A stretch of 46,737 nt of DNA, taken from contig CAMVNQ010000022.1 of the NCBI GenBank assembly GCA_947168885.1, positions 1-46,737 on the forward strand. Direction: 5' to 3'. The notes under the pieces were generated by a model that saw only the letters and a list, made by a program, of their open reading frames with translations, was not told the origin of the DNA and made no database searches. Of this stretch, positions 17,523 to 27,711 are shown one piece after another (within the stretch, counting starts at the first letter, position 1; every line of letters begins with the position of its first letter). The position numbers and the translations under genes are program-made. This DNA comes from an uncultured Clostridia bacterium (GTDB lineage Bacteria; Bacillota; Clostridia; Oscillospirales; Ruminococcaceae).

Positions 17523-17845
17523 GCGGCATTCGCCGTTACTCCGTATGTCACATTCATCTATGTAATACTCACTTCCCCGCTGTCCGGAGCATCGCATTAT
17601 TTTAAGCAACAGTTCAAAGCGGCATACGCCGTTTCGCCGTATGTCTCATTCATCAAAAGCCTGCCCTCTGCCCCGCTGTCCGGAGAACAGCAATCAATCC
17701 GAAACGCGTTCAAAACGACATACGTCGTTTCGCCGTATGTTGCTTTTCATCAGAGTCCTACTCTCTGCCCCGCTGTCCGGAGCATCGCATTATTTTAAGC
17801 AACAGTTCAAAGCGGCATACGCCGTTACTCCGTATGTCACATTTT
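17521..17845. repeat. ~96-bp tandem repeats (about 3.3 copies)
   Basis: Copies start near 17521, 17617, 17714 and 17810. Each opens with AAGCGGCATACGCCGTT and then a CGCCGTATGTC block, which can fold on itself (CATACG with CGTATG), and most carry CCCCGCTGTCCGGAGCATCG. Copies 1 and 3 share a longer run through ATCGCATTATTTTAAGCAAC. The tract lies between the MATE stop and the UDPGP promoter. No gene is present; the 68-codon plus-strand frame is made of the repeats. Confidence 0.8.
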
Positions 17846-17915
17846 AGTCAGTTTTACCGCCATACCGTATAAGCAACCGTAACCGCACGCCATTCGTACG
17901 GCGCATTCCGAATTT

Positions 17916-19268
17916 TTACTTGCTTACGGCTATGCCATGCTCCTTCCAACGACCGTGTTTATATCTGATAAAGCTCATAAGTCCCGTAATAAACCATGTC
18001 AGTCCTGACGTTGCCCAGACAGCCCAGCAGCCGACCTCCGGAATAGCAGAAAGCGCAGTCGCAAAACCTATTCTCCCTATGACCTCGACGATACCGTTCA
18101 TCATGGCATAATTAACATCTCCCGCACCGTTGAGCAATCCGCGAGTGACGTATATGGTCCCGAGGAACAGATAGAAGCACGATGTAAGCTTAAGAGCCGT
18201 ATCTCCTATTGCTATGACTTCGGGCTCTTCAACGAAAAAGCCAACGATATTGCCGCTGAAAAGCATGAATACACCGAGCATCAATACCGCAAATCCCGCC
18301 ATTGCTATCATTGACATCCTGTAACCGCGTATGCAGCGGTCAAGGCGGCCTGCGCCGAGATTCTGTCCGGTAAATGTGGAAAGCGCCGTACTTAGCGACA
18401 GGAACGGCTGATGTATAAGCTGTTCAACCCTCATAGTCGCAGTATATGTAGCCATTACGGTAACGCCGAAAGTGTTCGCCGTTCTCTGGAGATATATCAT
18501 GGAAACGGAAATGAACGCGTTCTGGAAAGCGATCGGCACACCCTTCACTATACAGTTCCATGCTGCCTTCGGGTCTAAACGCAGATGCTCGCGTTCAAAT
18601 CTGAACTGCGGGAATTTTGCGAAGGCGAAGATGATGCTTCCCGCGGCGGAAACACCCTGGGCGATCACGGTAGCGAGTGCCGCGCCGCCAACTCCCATAC
18701 CGAAAACAACGACGAAAAGAAGGTCAAGTCCGATGTTTACAACGCTTGCAACGACAAGGAAGACAAGCGGGATAGCCGAATTCCCGAGCGAACGCATGAC
18801 CGCGTTTATCCAGTTATACGCCGCAGCCGCAAGAGTTCCGGAGCAGGCTATCCGCATATATCCTACCGCATCGTCAAGAATCTCTTCCTGGGTCTCAAGG
18901 AGCCGCAGAAGATCGGGCGCAAATATAACGGAGATGACCGTCATAACGACACCGAAAGCCGCGATGACATACGCAGAGTTAACGATAAGCTTCTTTACAT
19001 TGCTCTCGTTGCCTGCGCCGAAATGCTGCGCAATAAGTATCCCCGTACCGATCGACAGACCTATGCACAGAGTATAGAACAGATATGTGATAGAGCCGGT
19101 GGCTCCGACTGCGGCAAGCGCGTTCTTGCCGAGATAGCGGCCGACTATGATGGAATCGACGATGTTGTAGAACTGCTGAAAAAGGTTGCCGAACAGCAGC
19201 GGCAGAGTAAACAGGATTATATGCCTGAACTCACTGCCCTCACTCATGGTTTTGGTATATTGGCTCAT
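17916..19268 (-). CDS. MATE family multidrug/metabolite exporter
   Basis: This 450-residue polytopic membrane protein has 12 predicted helices in two MatE halves. The first half opens FTLPLLFGNLFQQFYNIVDS with IIVGRYLGKNALAAVGATGS. The second half contains QRTANTFGVTVMATYTA and STFTGQNLGAG. MATE proteins export drugs or metabolites by Na+ or H+ antiport. The frame extends to 19346, but ATG 19268 (MSQYTKTMSEGSEF) has a GGGAAG site and gives the normal length. It is divergent from the NRPS with a shared 320-bp promoter region, so export of the NRPS product is possible but unproven. Confidence 0.92.
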   Translation of the reverse strand: MSQYTKTMSEGSEFRHIILFTLPLLFGNLFQQFYNIVDSIIVGRYLGKNALAAVGATGSITYLFYTLCIGLSIGTGILIAQHFGAGNESNVKKLIVNSAYVIAAFGVVMTVISVIFAPDLLRLLETQEEILDDAVGYMRIACSGTLAAAAYNWINAVMRSLGNSAIPLVFLVVASVVNIGLDLLFVVVFGMGVGGAALATVIAQGVSAAGSIIFAFAKFPQFRFEREHLRLDPKAAWNCIVKGVPIAFQNAFISVSMIYLQRTANTFGVTVMATYTATMRVEQLIHQPFLSLSTALSTFTGQNLGAGRLDRCIRGYRMSMIAMAGFAVLMLGVFMLFSGNIVGFFVEEPEVIAIGDTALKLTSCFYLFLGTIYVTRGLLNGAGDVNYAMMNGIVEVIGRIGFATALSAIPEVGCWAVWATSGLTWFITGLMSFIRYKHGRWKEHGIAVSK

Positions 19269-19302
19269 AAAAACTTCCCGTTCATCAAGAATACTGCTAA
19301 GT

Positions 19303-19330
19303 ATTATATCATACTTTTTTTGTTTGTCAA
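19303..19330 (-). promoter_or_regulatory. promoter of the MATE gene
   Basis: Minus strand TTGACA (19325-19330), 16-bp spacer containing seven A, TATAAT (19303-19308). Confidence 0.7.
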
Positions 19331-19480
19331 TGTTTTTCCGTAACAATTTTTATTTGTCCGCACAACGCTCTGACAAAGGCTATATCTGTAAAAACACCGG
19401 AATTGCGACCTCATGTGTCTGTTCAGTACGTCGGGATGTACAATTTCAACAAATAACGGGAAAACAACGAGCAGTTTATG

Positions 19481-19510
19481 TTGACAAGCACTTATATATT
19501 GTGATATATT
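19481..19510 (+). promoter_or_regulatory. candidate promoter of the NRPS gene
   Basis: TTGACA (19481-19486), 18-bp spacer, TATATT (19505-19510). It lies 80 bp upstream of the NRPS start, in the region divergent to the MATE gene. Nothing else is recognised in 19331-19589. Confidence 0.55.
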
Positions 19511-19589
19511 TAAAATGTATGTTATTAATAGTATTTGTAAATTTATTGTAAAAGGTTATAACGTATCATATAAAAGGAGTTCTCTTTTT

Positions 19590-22500
19590 ATGTTGGAAAA
19601 TACCTATCTTTCGCTTTTCATGGCGGAAGCAGCCCGACACGGCGATAAGATCGCGGTTTTTGACCCCGCATCAGAACAGCGCTTCACATACTCAGGCATT
19701 GATTCATACGCGGGCCGCATAGCCGCGAAGATGCGCGGTCAAGGCGTTGTCCGCGGTGACATCGTGGTTCTCCTGATGCCGAACAGCATCGACGCGATCG
19801 CCGCTATGTTTGCGGTCATGAAGCTCGGAGCGGCTTTCGCGCCTCTGGATCCGTCCTGTCCCCGTAAAAGGATCGAATATATATGCAAGGATTGCTCCGC
19901 AAAGCTCGTCTTAACACCGGATTTCTTCGCCGACACGGGTAATTACGCCCCGATAACGGATCCGGAAACCCTGAACAGTGAAGATACAGCAATGCTGGTT
20001 TACACCTCCGGCTCCACAGGCTCCCCCAAAGGTGTTATCATCGACCAGATTGCCCTCCTTAAACAGATAGACTCAACAGTCACCGAAAACGATATTTTCG
20101 GTCTTGGAGCACCGTTTTATTTCGTGGCGGGAACATGGAGCCTGTTCGTCGGTATGGCAAACGGCTGTACCTGCGTGCTGATACCTGCCGACACCATGCG
20201 CGACCCCGATATGCTCGCACGTTTTATGTCGGATCATAATGTGACCGCTTCCTTTATCAGCCCGAAAGTGCTCCGGTATTTCGAGCCGTCAGGCAGCTCG
20301 CTCCGCAAGGTGATAACGGGAAGTGAACGCCTTAGTGGAGTATGGTCGGACAAGTTTGAGATATACAACAGATATGCCATGTCCGAGACTATGGGCGGAG
20401 GATTGCAGTTCAGAACAGACCGCGCTTACGACAACACACCGGTAGGAAAGCCTACCGGAAACGTATGTGCCTATATTCTCGACGAAAACGGCTGTGAAAC
20501 CGAAGAGGGCGAGATCTGCCTTACCGGTCATTTTGCGAAAGGCTATCTGAACCTTCCGGAAGAAACTGCCCGTGTCTTCGTGTCCAATCCGTTCAGGGAC
20601 ATGGACGGTTATGATGTAATGCTAAGGACCCATGATCTGGGACGCAGACTTCCGGACGGAAACATCGTTTACATTGAACGCGCTGACCGTATGGTAAAGA
20701 TCAACGGTCAGCGCGTGGAACCGGCAGAGGCAGAGTCCGCGATGCGTCGTATCAGCGGTATTTCCGATGCGGCGGTCAGGGATTTTGAGGATGAGTCCGG
20801 AGAAGTGTTCTTTGTGGGCTACTATGTTTCGGAGACAGGATACGACGAAGATGAACTTCACAGCGAGCTTGCGGCGCTGCTGCCAGATTATATGATACCC
20901 AGACGGTTTGTGCGGCTTTACCGGCTTCCCGTCAACGCAAACGGAAAGCTTGACCGCAGCGCTCTCCCAAAGCCCGGACCGAAAAGAAAGCAAGCAATAT
21001 ACAAGCTCCCGGAGAACGAGCGCCAGAAGCATATATGCGAGGCGTTCGGAAAAGTTCTCGGGCTGTCGGACATCGGCACGACCGAAGACTTTTTCGCGCT
21101 TGGCGGAGATTCAATAAAAGTAATGATGCTACAGAACGAGCTTCGCAAAAACGGGATTTTTGTTTCTGCGAAGGCTGTGTTCGGAGCGCACACGCCGGAA
21201 AAGCTCGCTCTGACAGAGAACGAAAGCTCCGCACTCGCTTACTATGTCGGAAAACCCGCTTCGTCATACCCGCTCACAAATTCACAGCTCACAGTATATC
21301 TCGACTGCCGTGCAGAGGGCAGGGAAACGGCATACAACAACACTTTCGGGCTGTTCCTGCCTGCCGGCATGAATGCGGACGCAGAAAAACTCCGTACCGC
21401 AGCGGAGAATATATTAGCGAGATACCCGATTCTTTCTTCCGCAGTGAAAGAGATCGAAGGCGTGCCCTCGTTAGTCCCGACCGACAGAATAATAAAGGTG
21501 AACATCGAAAAAACAGAGATCACCGACCGTAAAAAGCTCGCCGACAGCCTCAACACCGCGCTTGACCCCGAAAACGGACCGCTTGCCCGTGCGTCAGTAT
21601 TTGAGAACAATGAGGGTCTGTTCTTCGTGTGCGTCCTGCATCATATCGCAGCTGACGGAACGTCTGTATCACTAATCGCACATAATATCGCAGCAGCATA
21701 CAACGGCGAGGACATTCCCGCCGAAGGAATGAGCGGTTTTACTCTTATGCAGTATGAAGCGGAAAATGCTCCGGAACTCAATAAAGATGCCGAAGTTTAC
21801 CGCAGGATGCTGGATCATCTGGACGGCAGCACTGAGCTTTATCCCGACGATGACCCGTCTTTGGAGAATCCGGCAGGAAAATCCGGCATTTATGAAACCT
21901 CTTTATCCAATGTGCAGTCCTCCGTTCTTTCCGACAACAGTATCACGGAAGCGAGCCTTTTCATGAGCGCTTACGCTTATATGCTGAGACTGTTCTGCAA
22001 TCAGGAGAACGTGCTGTTCTTCGCAGGTGAAAACGGAAGACACGACCCCGTGCTCCGCCGCACAGTCGGTATGATGGTGCACAACATACCCGTGCTTGCG
22101 GAAGTTGACGACAATACGGACTGTATCGGTTTCATGTCGGATATGCAGAACCGGTTCCATGAGCTTGCAGCACATGACGGAGCCGATATTGCCGGGCTGT
22201 GCGTGGAATACAGCATACATCCGGACTGTTTTTTCGTATATCAGGGCGATATGCTCTCCGGAGTATCTATAGACGGCAACGATATTCCCGTTGAGATCTA
22301 CCGTTCCGACAGTGTTATGGCTTCTCTGTCCCTTTACGTAATGAAACAGAGATCTGGGGTTTACGGTCTGCGCTTTGAGTACGCCGCAGAGAAGTTCACC
22401 GAAGACACGATAAAGCGCATGGCGGAAATCTACGGATACATAGTTTCAGGGCTCTGTAAGGACAAAAAACTTGCGGATATCAACCTTGTCAGCGACGAAT

Positions 22501-25500
22501 CGCTCAGGCTTATGGACGATGCCAACAGCAACGAGGCGGACTATCCCGTTGCCGACATTGTTTCCCTGTTCCGCGCTCAGGTCGGAAAAACGCCCGACAA
22601 TACTGCCGTTATATTCAAGGACGAGTCATACACATATTCACAGACAGATGAGATCTCCGAACGTATTGCAGGAAAGATCCGTTCGCTCGGTATAGGCCGC
22701 GGAGATGTGGTGTCGATACTCATTCCTCGCTGTGCATACATGACCACGGCTTCACTCGGCGTACTGAAAAGCGGAGCGGCATATATGCCGCTCGACCCGG
22801 GTTATCCTCCGGACAGACTGTCGTTTATGATGCGGGACGCAGACTGTAAACTGCTGATAGCAGACGAATCACTGCTTGAGCGCGTAAAAGAGTACAAAGG
22901 AAATGTTCTGCTCACAAAGGACATACCGGAGCTTCCGGATTGCGGGAAGATAAAGGATACGCCCGACCCTTCCGACCTGTTCGTCCTGCTTTACACGTCG
23001 GGTACAACTGGCGAGCCCAAAGGCGTTATGCTCGAACACGGCAACATAGCCAATTTCTGTTCGTGGTACCGTGAATTCTATCATCTCGACGAAAACTCAA
23101 GAGTTGCCGCATACGCAAGCTACAGTTTTGACGCAAACATTATGGAGCAGTTTCCCGCACTCACGACCGGTGCGTGTGTCTGCACAGCGGAAGAAGAGAT
23201 ACGGCTCGATCTGTTCGCAGCGGAAAAATGGTTCAACCGCGTCGGCATCACACATGCTTTCATGACCACACAGGCCGGCAGGCAATTCTATTCCCTTGCA
23301 GACATACCTGATTTGAAATACTTGTCGATCGGCGGAGAGAAGCTTGTCCCGCTTTCTCTGAACGAAGACGGTCCCGATCTCTTCAACGTTTACGGGCCGA
23401 CCGAGTGCACGATAATATGTACTGCCAAGCGTATTGACAGGCAGTATGCGCGGGTGCCGATAGGAAAGCCGCTCGCCAATATCAAATGCTATGTCACAGA
23501 CGGGAACGGCAGAAGGCTTCCTCCGCTGATACCCGGCGAACTCCTTATTGCCGGGCGCGGTGTCGGCAGAGGCTATCTCAACCGTCCCAACCTTACGGAG
23601 AAAGCGTTTATCCGCAATCCGTTCTGTGACAAGCCGGGATTTGAGCGCGCTTATCGTTCCGGCGACATTGTCCGTCTGCTTCCGAACGGAGATATAGACT
23701 TCATCGGCAGGAATGACAGACAGGTGAAAGTCCGCGGCTTCCGCATAGAACTTACAGAGACAGAGGGCGTTATCCGTGAATTTCCGGGCATTACAGATGC
23801 CACTGTTCAGGTATTTGAAAACGGGTCCGACGGTGAGAAATACATAGCCGCTTATGTGGTATCACCGGAAACTGTTGATATTTCCGCAATGAACGCATTT
23901 ATCGCGGAACGCAAGCCGCCGTACATGATACCGGCTGTCACGATGCAGATCGGATGCATACCGCTGAATCAGAACCGGAAGGTCAACATAAAAGAGCTTC
24001 CGAAACCTGAGATCGGGAAAAATGATGCCGCTCCTCCGCAGAACAAAGTGCAGAAGAAAATATCCGACTGTATAGCGGAAGTCACCGGTCATTCCGGCTC
24101 AGAGACAACGGATGACATTTTTGACGCAGGGCTTTCGTCGATCGGCGCGATAAGGCTCAATGTGCTGCTGTATAAAGCATTCGGCAAGCCCGTTACTATA
24201 CAGGATCTGAGAAGTCATCCGACGATACGGTCTCTTGAAACGTTTCTTTCCGACGAAAGCATCGCAGAAACCTATGAGATACAGACAGACTATCCACTGA
24301 CACAGGCACAGAAGGATATTCTCGCCGGATCCATGTCACACGGTGATACAACGATATACAATATCCCGTTCCTTTTCCGGCTTTCCGAAAAGGTCGATGT
24401 AACACGCCTCAAGGAAGCTGTCGAGGCAGCGATAGCGGCTCACCCGTATCTTAACGCCAGAGTATTCGGAGACGGCAAGGGTGAGTTCCGCGTCCGCCGT
24501 GAGGACGGATTTGTACCCGTGGTGGAGCCGGTGAATACGGAAAAGCTTCCCAAAGATCTTGTCACGCCGTTTGACATTCTGAACGAAAGACTTTATCGCG
24601 CTAAGATATATACTACGACTGTCGGAAATTATCTCTTCATTGAGCTGCATCGCATTGTCTGCGACGGAAGCAGTATGGCTGTTCTGCTTGACGATATAAA
24701 CTCCGCTTACGCCGGTGAAGCCGTTTCCCCCGAGAATTATACCGGATATGAGATTGCCGGGGACGAACAGAAACTGCGTCAGACAAAACGGTATGATGAT
24801 GCCAGATCGTATTACAGCGGTCTGCTGTCGGGAGTTGATCCAGATATGCTGCCGGACGGGGACGCAAATTCCGATCACAGTTCTTCCGGCACGTTCACGG
24901 CAGGTTCCGACATTGACCTCGTTGCTGTATCTGATTTCATTCAGAAGAACAAACTGCACACAAACGCCTTCTTCAACGCAGTGTTTGCTTATGTGCTCGG
25001 CGCCTTCAACGGAAAAAACGACGCGCTTTACACAACTGTCTACAACGGACGAGGCGATGCGCGTACAAGCCGTACTGTCACCATGATGGCCAAGACCATT
25101 CCGGTGTACTGCCGGCTGGCGGCCGGACAGCGGATCACGGACTTTGTAGAAAACACAGGGCGCCAGCTTGTGGACAGCATGAGCCGCGACATTTTCACCT
25201 TTGCCGAAATATCACGCACCTACGGCATCTCCGCAGATGTGATGTTCGCTTATCAGGGAGACAGATTCGTTTTCGATAAGATAGGCGGAGAAAATGCGCA
25301 GATGATCCCGCTTACAAATAACCAGACCGGAACGCCGCTTCATATAGACCTGTTCGTCAAGAACGGAAGGGCTATATTCAACTGTGAGTACAGCAGCGAC
25401 CGTTTCAGCGAGGGCTTCGTGCGAAGGTTCATAGCCTGTATGGAAAGAACCGCAGCAGAGTTCACCGTAAAGGAACGGCTTGGAGACATAGAGCTCCTTG

Positions 25501-27347
25501 ATGAAGCGACAGCGACACAGCTGGATTCATTCAACGGCACAGATGCAGACTATCCCGAGACGGATATAGTGTCAATGTTCCGTAAAGCGGCAGCAACTTA
25601 TCCCTACAAAAGAGCGATCATTTACAACGAAAGAACTTATACTTACGCACAGACAGACGACATTACGGAGCGTATAGCGGGATACCTGCGCTCGCACGGC
25701 GTAGGCACAGGCGACACGGTATCCGTTATGGTTCCGCGGTGCGAGTATATGCCGATAGCGTCCCTTGGCGTACTGAAAGCCGGCGCCGCATATCAGCCGC
25801 TTGACCCTTCATATCCGTCGGAACGGCTCGAATTATTGATGAAGGATGCCGAATGCAGGCTGCTGATAGCGGACGAGGCTCTTCTGAAGAACGTGCCCGG
25901 ATACAACGGTCCTGTGCTGCTTACAAAAGATATACCGTCACTGCCGCGGTGCAGACGCATGAGCACGCACCCTGCTCCGGAGGACAGATTTATTCTGATC
26001 TGCACCTCCGGCGTGCCAAAAAGTGTGGTGCTTGAGCACAGAAATATTTCAAACTTCTGCTTCTGGTACCGCGAACGTTTCGCATTTGACGAGACCTGCC
26101 GTATGTCCGCTTACGCGGGATACGGATCCGACGGTCACATTATCGATCTGTATGTTCCGCTCACCTCGGGAGCCGGCGTTTACATAGTCGGCGATGATAT
26201 CCGTCCCGATCTGCCTGCCGTGGAAGCCGCGTTCAACAACTGGGGCATAACCCACTCATTTATGCCGTCCCGTCCTGCCCGCCGGTTTTACACTATGGCT
26301 TCGGTGAAAACGCTGCGGTATCTGATCACCGGCGGAGAGAAGCTTGCACCTGTAACGCCAAGACCCTCCGAAACGAAACTGATCAGCTGTTACGGACCTA
26401 CCGAATGTACTGTTTTCTCGGCATATATGCCTGTGGATAAGCCTTACAGGCGTATTCCTACAGGAAAGCCGATCCGCAATTGCAAGTGCTATGTGGTCGA
26501 TAAGGATATGCGCAGACTTCCGCCGCTTATTCCCGGAGAACTTCTTATCGCAGGGCGCGGTGTCGGACGCGGTTATCTGAACCGTACCGAGCTGTCAGAG
26601 AAAGTTTTCATAAAGAATCCGTTCTCGGATGATCCGCGTTACAGCCGCGCTTATCGCTCCGGGGACATGGTCCGTATGCTTCCCGACGGCTGCATCGACT
26701 TTATCGGCAGTAATGACAGTCAGGTCGAGATAGACGGCATCCGCATCGAACTTACGGAAACAGAAGCCGTTATACTCGAATATCCCGGCATCACCGATGT
26801 TACCGTACAGGCTTTTGACTCGCCCGAAGGCGGCAAGTTCATTGCAGCATACATCATTTCCGGCAGGAAGATCGGTATAAACGCTCTTAACGCCTTTATC
26901 GGGGCACACAAGCCCGCTTATATGATACCCGCAGTCACTGTGCAGCTCGACAGGATACCCCTTAACCCGGATCTGACGGTTGACAAACGCGCTCTGCCCG
27001 TCCCCGATTTAAACGGAAACAAGCCGGATAACGACAAGGAAACATCGCGTCCTCTGACTGTTTTCGAGGAGGAGATAGCGGAGGTCGTAAGCAAAGCTCT
27101 CGGGACCGCAGCACCCGGTGTCACAGAAAACCTCGTATCCTGCGGGCTGACCTCTATAACCGCAACAGAGCTTGCGGCACAGCTTTCAAAGTACTTCAAT
27201 GCGGATATACAGGCTGCACGGCTGCTTGACGGCGCATCGGTCGGAGACATTGAGAATATGATATACAAGGACTGGAAAAAGCACAGGTTCTTTATCACCT
27301 ACAGCGCAGGATCGGAGTCCGACAAAAACATCGGTTCTGACTTGTAA
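19590..27347 (+). CDS. three-module nonribosomal peptide synthetase, last module degenerate
   Basis: The 2585-residue protein starts at ATG 19590 behind AAAAGGAG. Domain order is A1 (1-460; YTSGSTGSPKG near 136, NANGKLD near 449), PCP1 (Ser508 in LGGDS), C1 (about 555-970; HHIAADG at 684), A2 (about 985-1440; YTSGTTGEPKG near 1134), PCP2 (Ser1517), C2 (about 1565-1960), A3 (about 1975-2440) and PCP3 (Ser2522). It starts with an A domain, so module 1 loads. C2 reads HRIVCDG at 1687, replacing the catalytic second His by Arg. A3 lacks the TTG of the phosphate loop (TSGVPKS near 2140), has GSNDSQVEIDG for GRNDRQVKVRG, and NPDLTVD for NxxxKVN, losing the core lysine. No thioesterase, reductase or terminal C domain is present. 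Substrates were not predicted. The product, if the last module is silent, would be a dipeptide. Confidence 0.93.
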   Translation: MLENTYLSLFMAEAARHGDKIAVFDPASEQRFTYSGIDSYAGRIAAKMRGQGVVRGDIVVLLMPNSIDAIAAMFAVMKLGAAFAPLDPSCPRKRIEYICKDCSAKLVLTPDFFADTGNYAPITDPETLNSEDTAMLVYTSGSTGSPKGVIIDQIALLKQIDSTVTENDIFGLGAPFYFVAGTWSLFVGMANGCTCVLIPADTMRDPDMLARFMSDHNVTASFISPKVLRYFEPSGSSLRKVITGSERLSGVWSDKFEIYNRYAMSETMGGGLQFRTDRAYDNTPVGKPTGNVCAYILDENGCETEEGEICLTGHFAKGYLNLPEETARVFVSNPFRDMDGYDVMLRTHDLGRRLPDGNIVYIERADRMVKINGQRVEPAEAESAMRRISGISDAAVRDFEDESGEVFFVGYYVSETGYDEDELHSELAALLPDYMIPRRFVRLYRLPVNANGKLDRSALPKPGPKRKQAIYKLPENERQKHICEAFGKVLGLSDIGTTEDFFALGGDSIKVMMLQNELRKNGIFVSAKAVFGAHTPEKLALTENESSALAYYVGKPASSYPLTNSQLTVYLDCRAEGRETAYNNTFGLFLPAGMNADAEKLRTAAENILARYPILSSAVKEIEGVPSLVPTDRIIKVNIEKTEITDRKKLADSLNTALDPENGPLARASVFENNEGLFFVCVLHHIAADGTSVSLIAHNIAAAYNGEDIPAEGMSGFTLMQYEAENAPELNKDAEVYRRMLDHLDGSTELYPDDDPSLENPAGKSGIYETSLSNVQSSVLSDNSITEASLFMSAYAYMLRLFCNQENVLFFAGENGRHDPVLRRTVGMMVHNIPVLAEVDDNTDCIGFMSDMQNRFHELAAHDGADIAGLCVEYSIHPDCFFVYQGDMLSGVSIDGNDIPVEIYRSDSVMASLSLYVMKQRSGVYGLRFEYAAEKFTEDTIKRMAEIYGYIVSGLCKDKKLADINLVSDESLRLMDDANSNEADYPVADIVSLFRAQVGKTPDNTAVIFKDESYTYSQTDEISERIAGKIRSLGIGRGDVVSILIPRCAYMTTASLGVLKSGAAYMPLDPGYPPDRLSFMMRDADCKLLIADESLLERVKEYKGNVLLTKDIPELPDCGKIKDTPDPSDLFVLLYTSGTTGEPKGVMLEHGNIANFCSWYREFYHLDENSRVAAYASYSFDANIMEQFPALTTGACVCTAEEEIRLDLFAAEKWFNRVGITHAFMTTQAGRQFYSLADIPDLKYLSIGGEKLVPLSLNEDGPDLFNVYGPTECTIICTAKRIDRQYARVPIGKPLANIKCYVTDGNGRRLPPLIPGELLIAGRGVGRGYLNRPNLTEKAFIRNPFCDKPGFERAYRSGDIVRLLPNGDIDFIGRNDRQVKVRGFRIELTETEGVIREFPGITDATVQVFENGSDGEKYIAAYVVSPETVDISAMNAFIAERKPPYMIPAVTMQIGCIPLNQNRKVNIKELPKPEIGKNDAAPPQNKVQKKISDCIAEVTGHSGSETTDDIFDAGLSSIGAIRLNVLLYKAFGKPVTIQDLRSHPTIRSLETFLSDESIAETYEIQTDYPLTQAQKDILAGSMSHGDTTIYNIPFLFRLSEKVDVTRLKEAVEAAIAAHPYLNARVFGDGKGEFRVRREDGFVPVVEPVNTEKLPKDLVTPFDILNERLYRAKIYTTTVGNYLFIELHRIVCDGSSMAVLLDDINSAYAGEAVSPENYTGYEIAGDEQKLRQTKRYDDARSYYSGLLSGVDPDMLPDGDANSDHSSSGTFTAGSDIDLVAVSDFIQKNKLHTNAFFNAVFAYVLGAFNGKNDALYTTVYNGRGDARTSRTVTMMAKTIPVYCRLAAGQRITDFVENTGRQLVDSMSRDIFTFAEISRTYGISADVMFAYQGDRFVFDKIGGENAQMIPLTNNQTGTPLHIDLFVKNGRAIFNCEYSSDRFSEGFVRRFIACMERTAAEFTVKERLGDIELLDEATATQLDSFNGTDADYPETDIVSMFRKAAATYPYKRAIIYNERTYTYAQTDDITERIAGYLRSHGVGTGDTVSVMVPRCEYMPIASLGVLKAGAAYQPLDPSYPSERLELLMKDAECRLLIADEALLKNVPGYNGPVLLTKDIPSLPRCRRMSTHPAPEDRFILICTSGVPKSVVLEHRNISNFCFWYRERFAFDETCRMSAYAGYGSDGHIIDLYVPLTSGAGVYIVGDDIRPDLPAVEAAFNNWGITHSFMPSRPARRFYTMASVKTLRYLITGGEKLAPVTPRPSETKLISCYGPTECTVFSAYMPVDKPYRRIPTGKPIRNCKCYVVDKDMRRLPPLIPGELLIAGRGVGRGYLNRTELSEKVFIKNPFSDDPRYSRAYRSGDMVRMLPDGCIDFIGSNDSQVEIDGIRIELTETEAVILEYPGITDVTVQAFDSPEGGKFIAAYIISGRKIGINALNAFIGAHKPAYMIPAVTVQLDRIPLNPDLTVDKRALPVPDLNGNKPDNDKETSRPLTVFEEEIAEVVSKALGTAAPGVTENLVSCGLTSITATELAAQLSKYFNADIQAARLLDGASVGDIENMIYKDWKKHRFFITYSAGSESDKNIGSDL

Positions 27348-27490
27348 GACCGTTCGACCTGCACACAGGTCCGCTGTAATGCTCCGAGATAGTACGCGCA
27401 GGAGGAAAGACATATCTGTTTATGGATTTCCGCCACATCATATTCGACAGACACCTGAGGCAACGGGCGGCACGGTCACAGACGGATCAG

Positions 27491-27531
27491 GACCTTAACA
27501 ATGTCATTTCATTGTTAAGGTCTGTTTTTTT
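27491..27531 (+). terminator. intrinsic terminator after the NRPS
   Basis: Perfect 13-bp stem GACCTTAACAATG/CATTGTTAAGGTC (27491-27522) with a following T-run. It is the main feature of the 27348-27711 gap besides the ABC promoter. Confidence 0.75.
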
Positions 27532-27633
27532 CGGGGTTGCAGTTATCCTACAATTATACTATGCTTTATATCTAAATTCTTTTCGCTCTTCCGAACAGGT
27601 TATGTACATTGTTACAAAATCAGCAAAAGTCTA

Positions 27634-27710
27634 TTGACAAAGTAGGCAAACAGGTGTATTATATGCTCATAGCAAGAAAACATATTATTCAACTATGATT
27701 AGTAGGTTAA
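27634..27710 (+). promoter_or_regulatory. promoter and AGTAGG boxes of the amino acid ABC operon
   Basis: TTGACA (27634-27639), 17-bp spacer, TATTAT (27657-27662). AGTAGG occurs inside the spacer (27641-27646) and again just before the start codon (27701-27706). The same hexamer recurs at the Rrf2/metY control region, so these boxes are candidate operator half-sites. Confidence 0.65.
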
Positions 27711-27711
27711 C

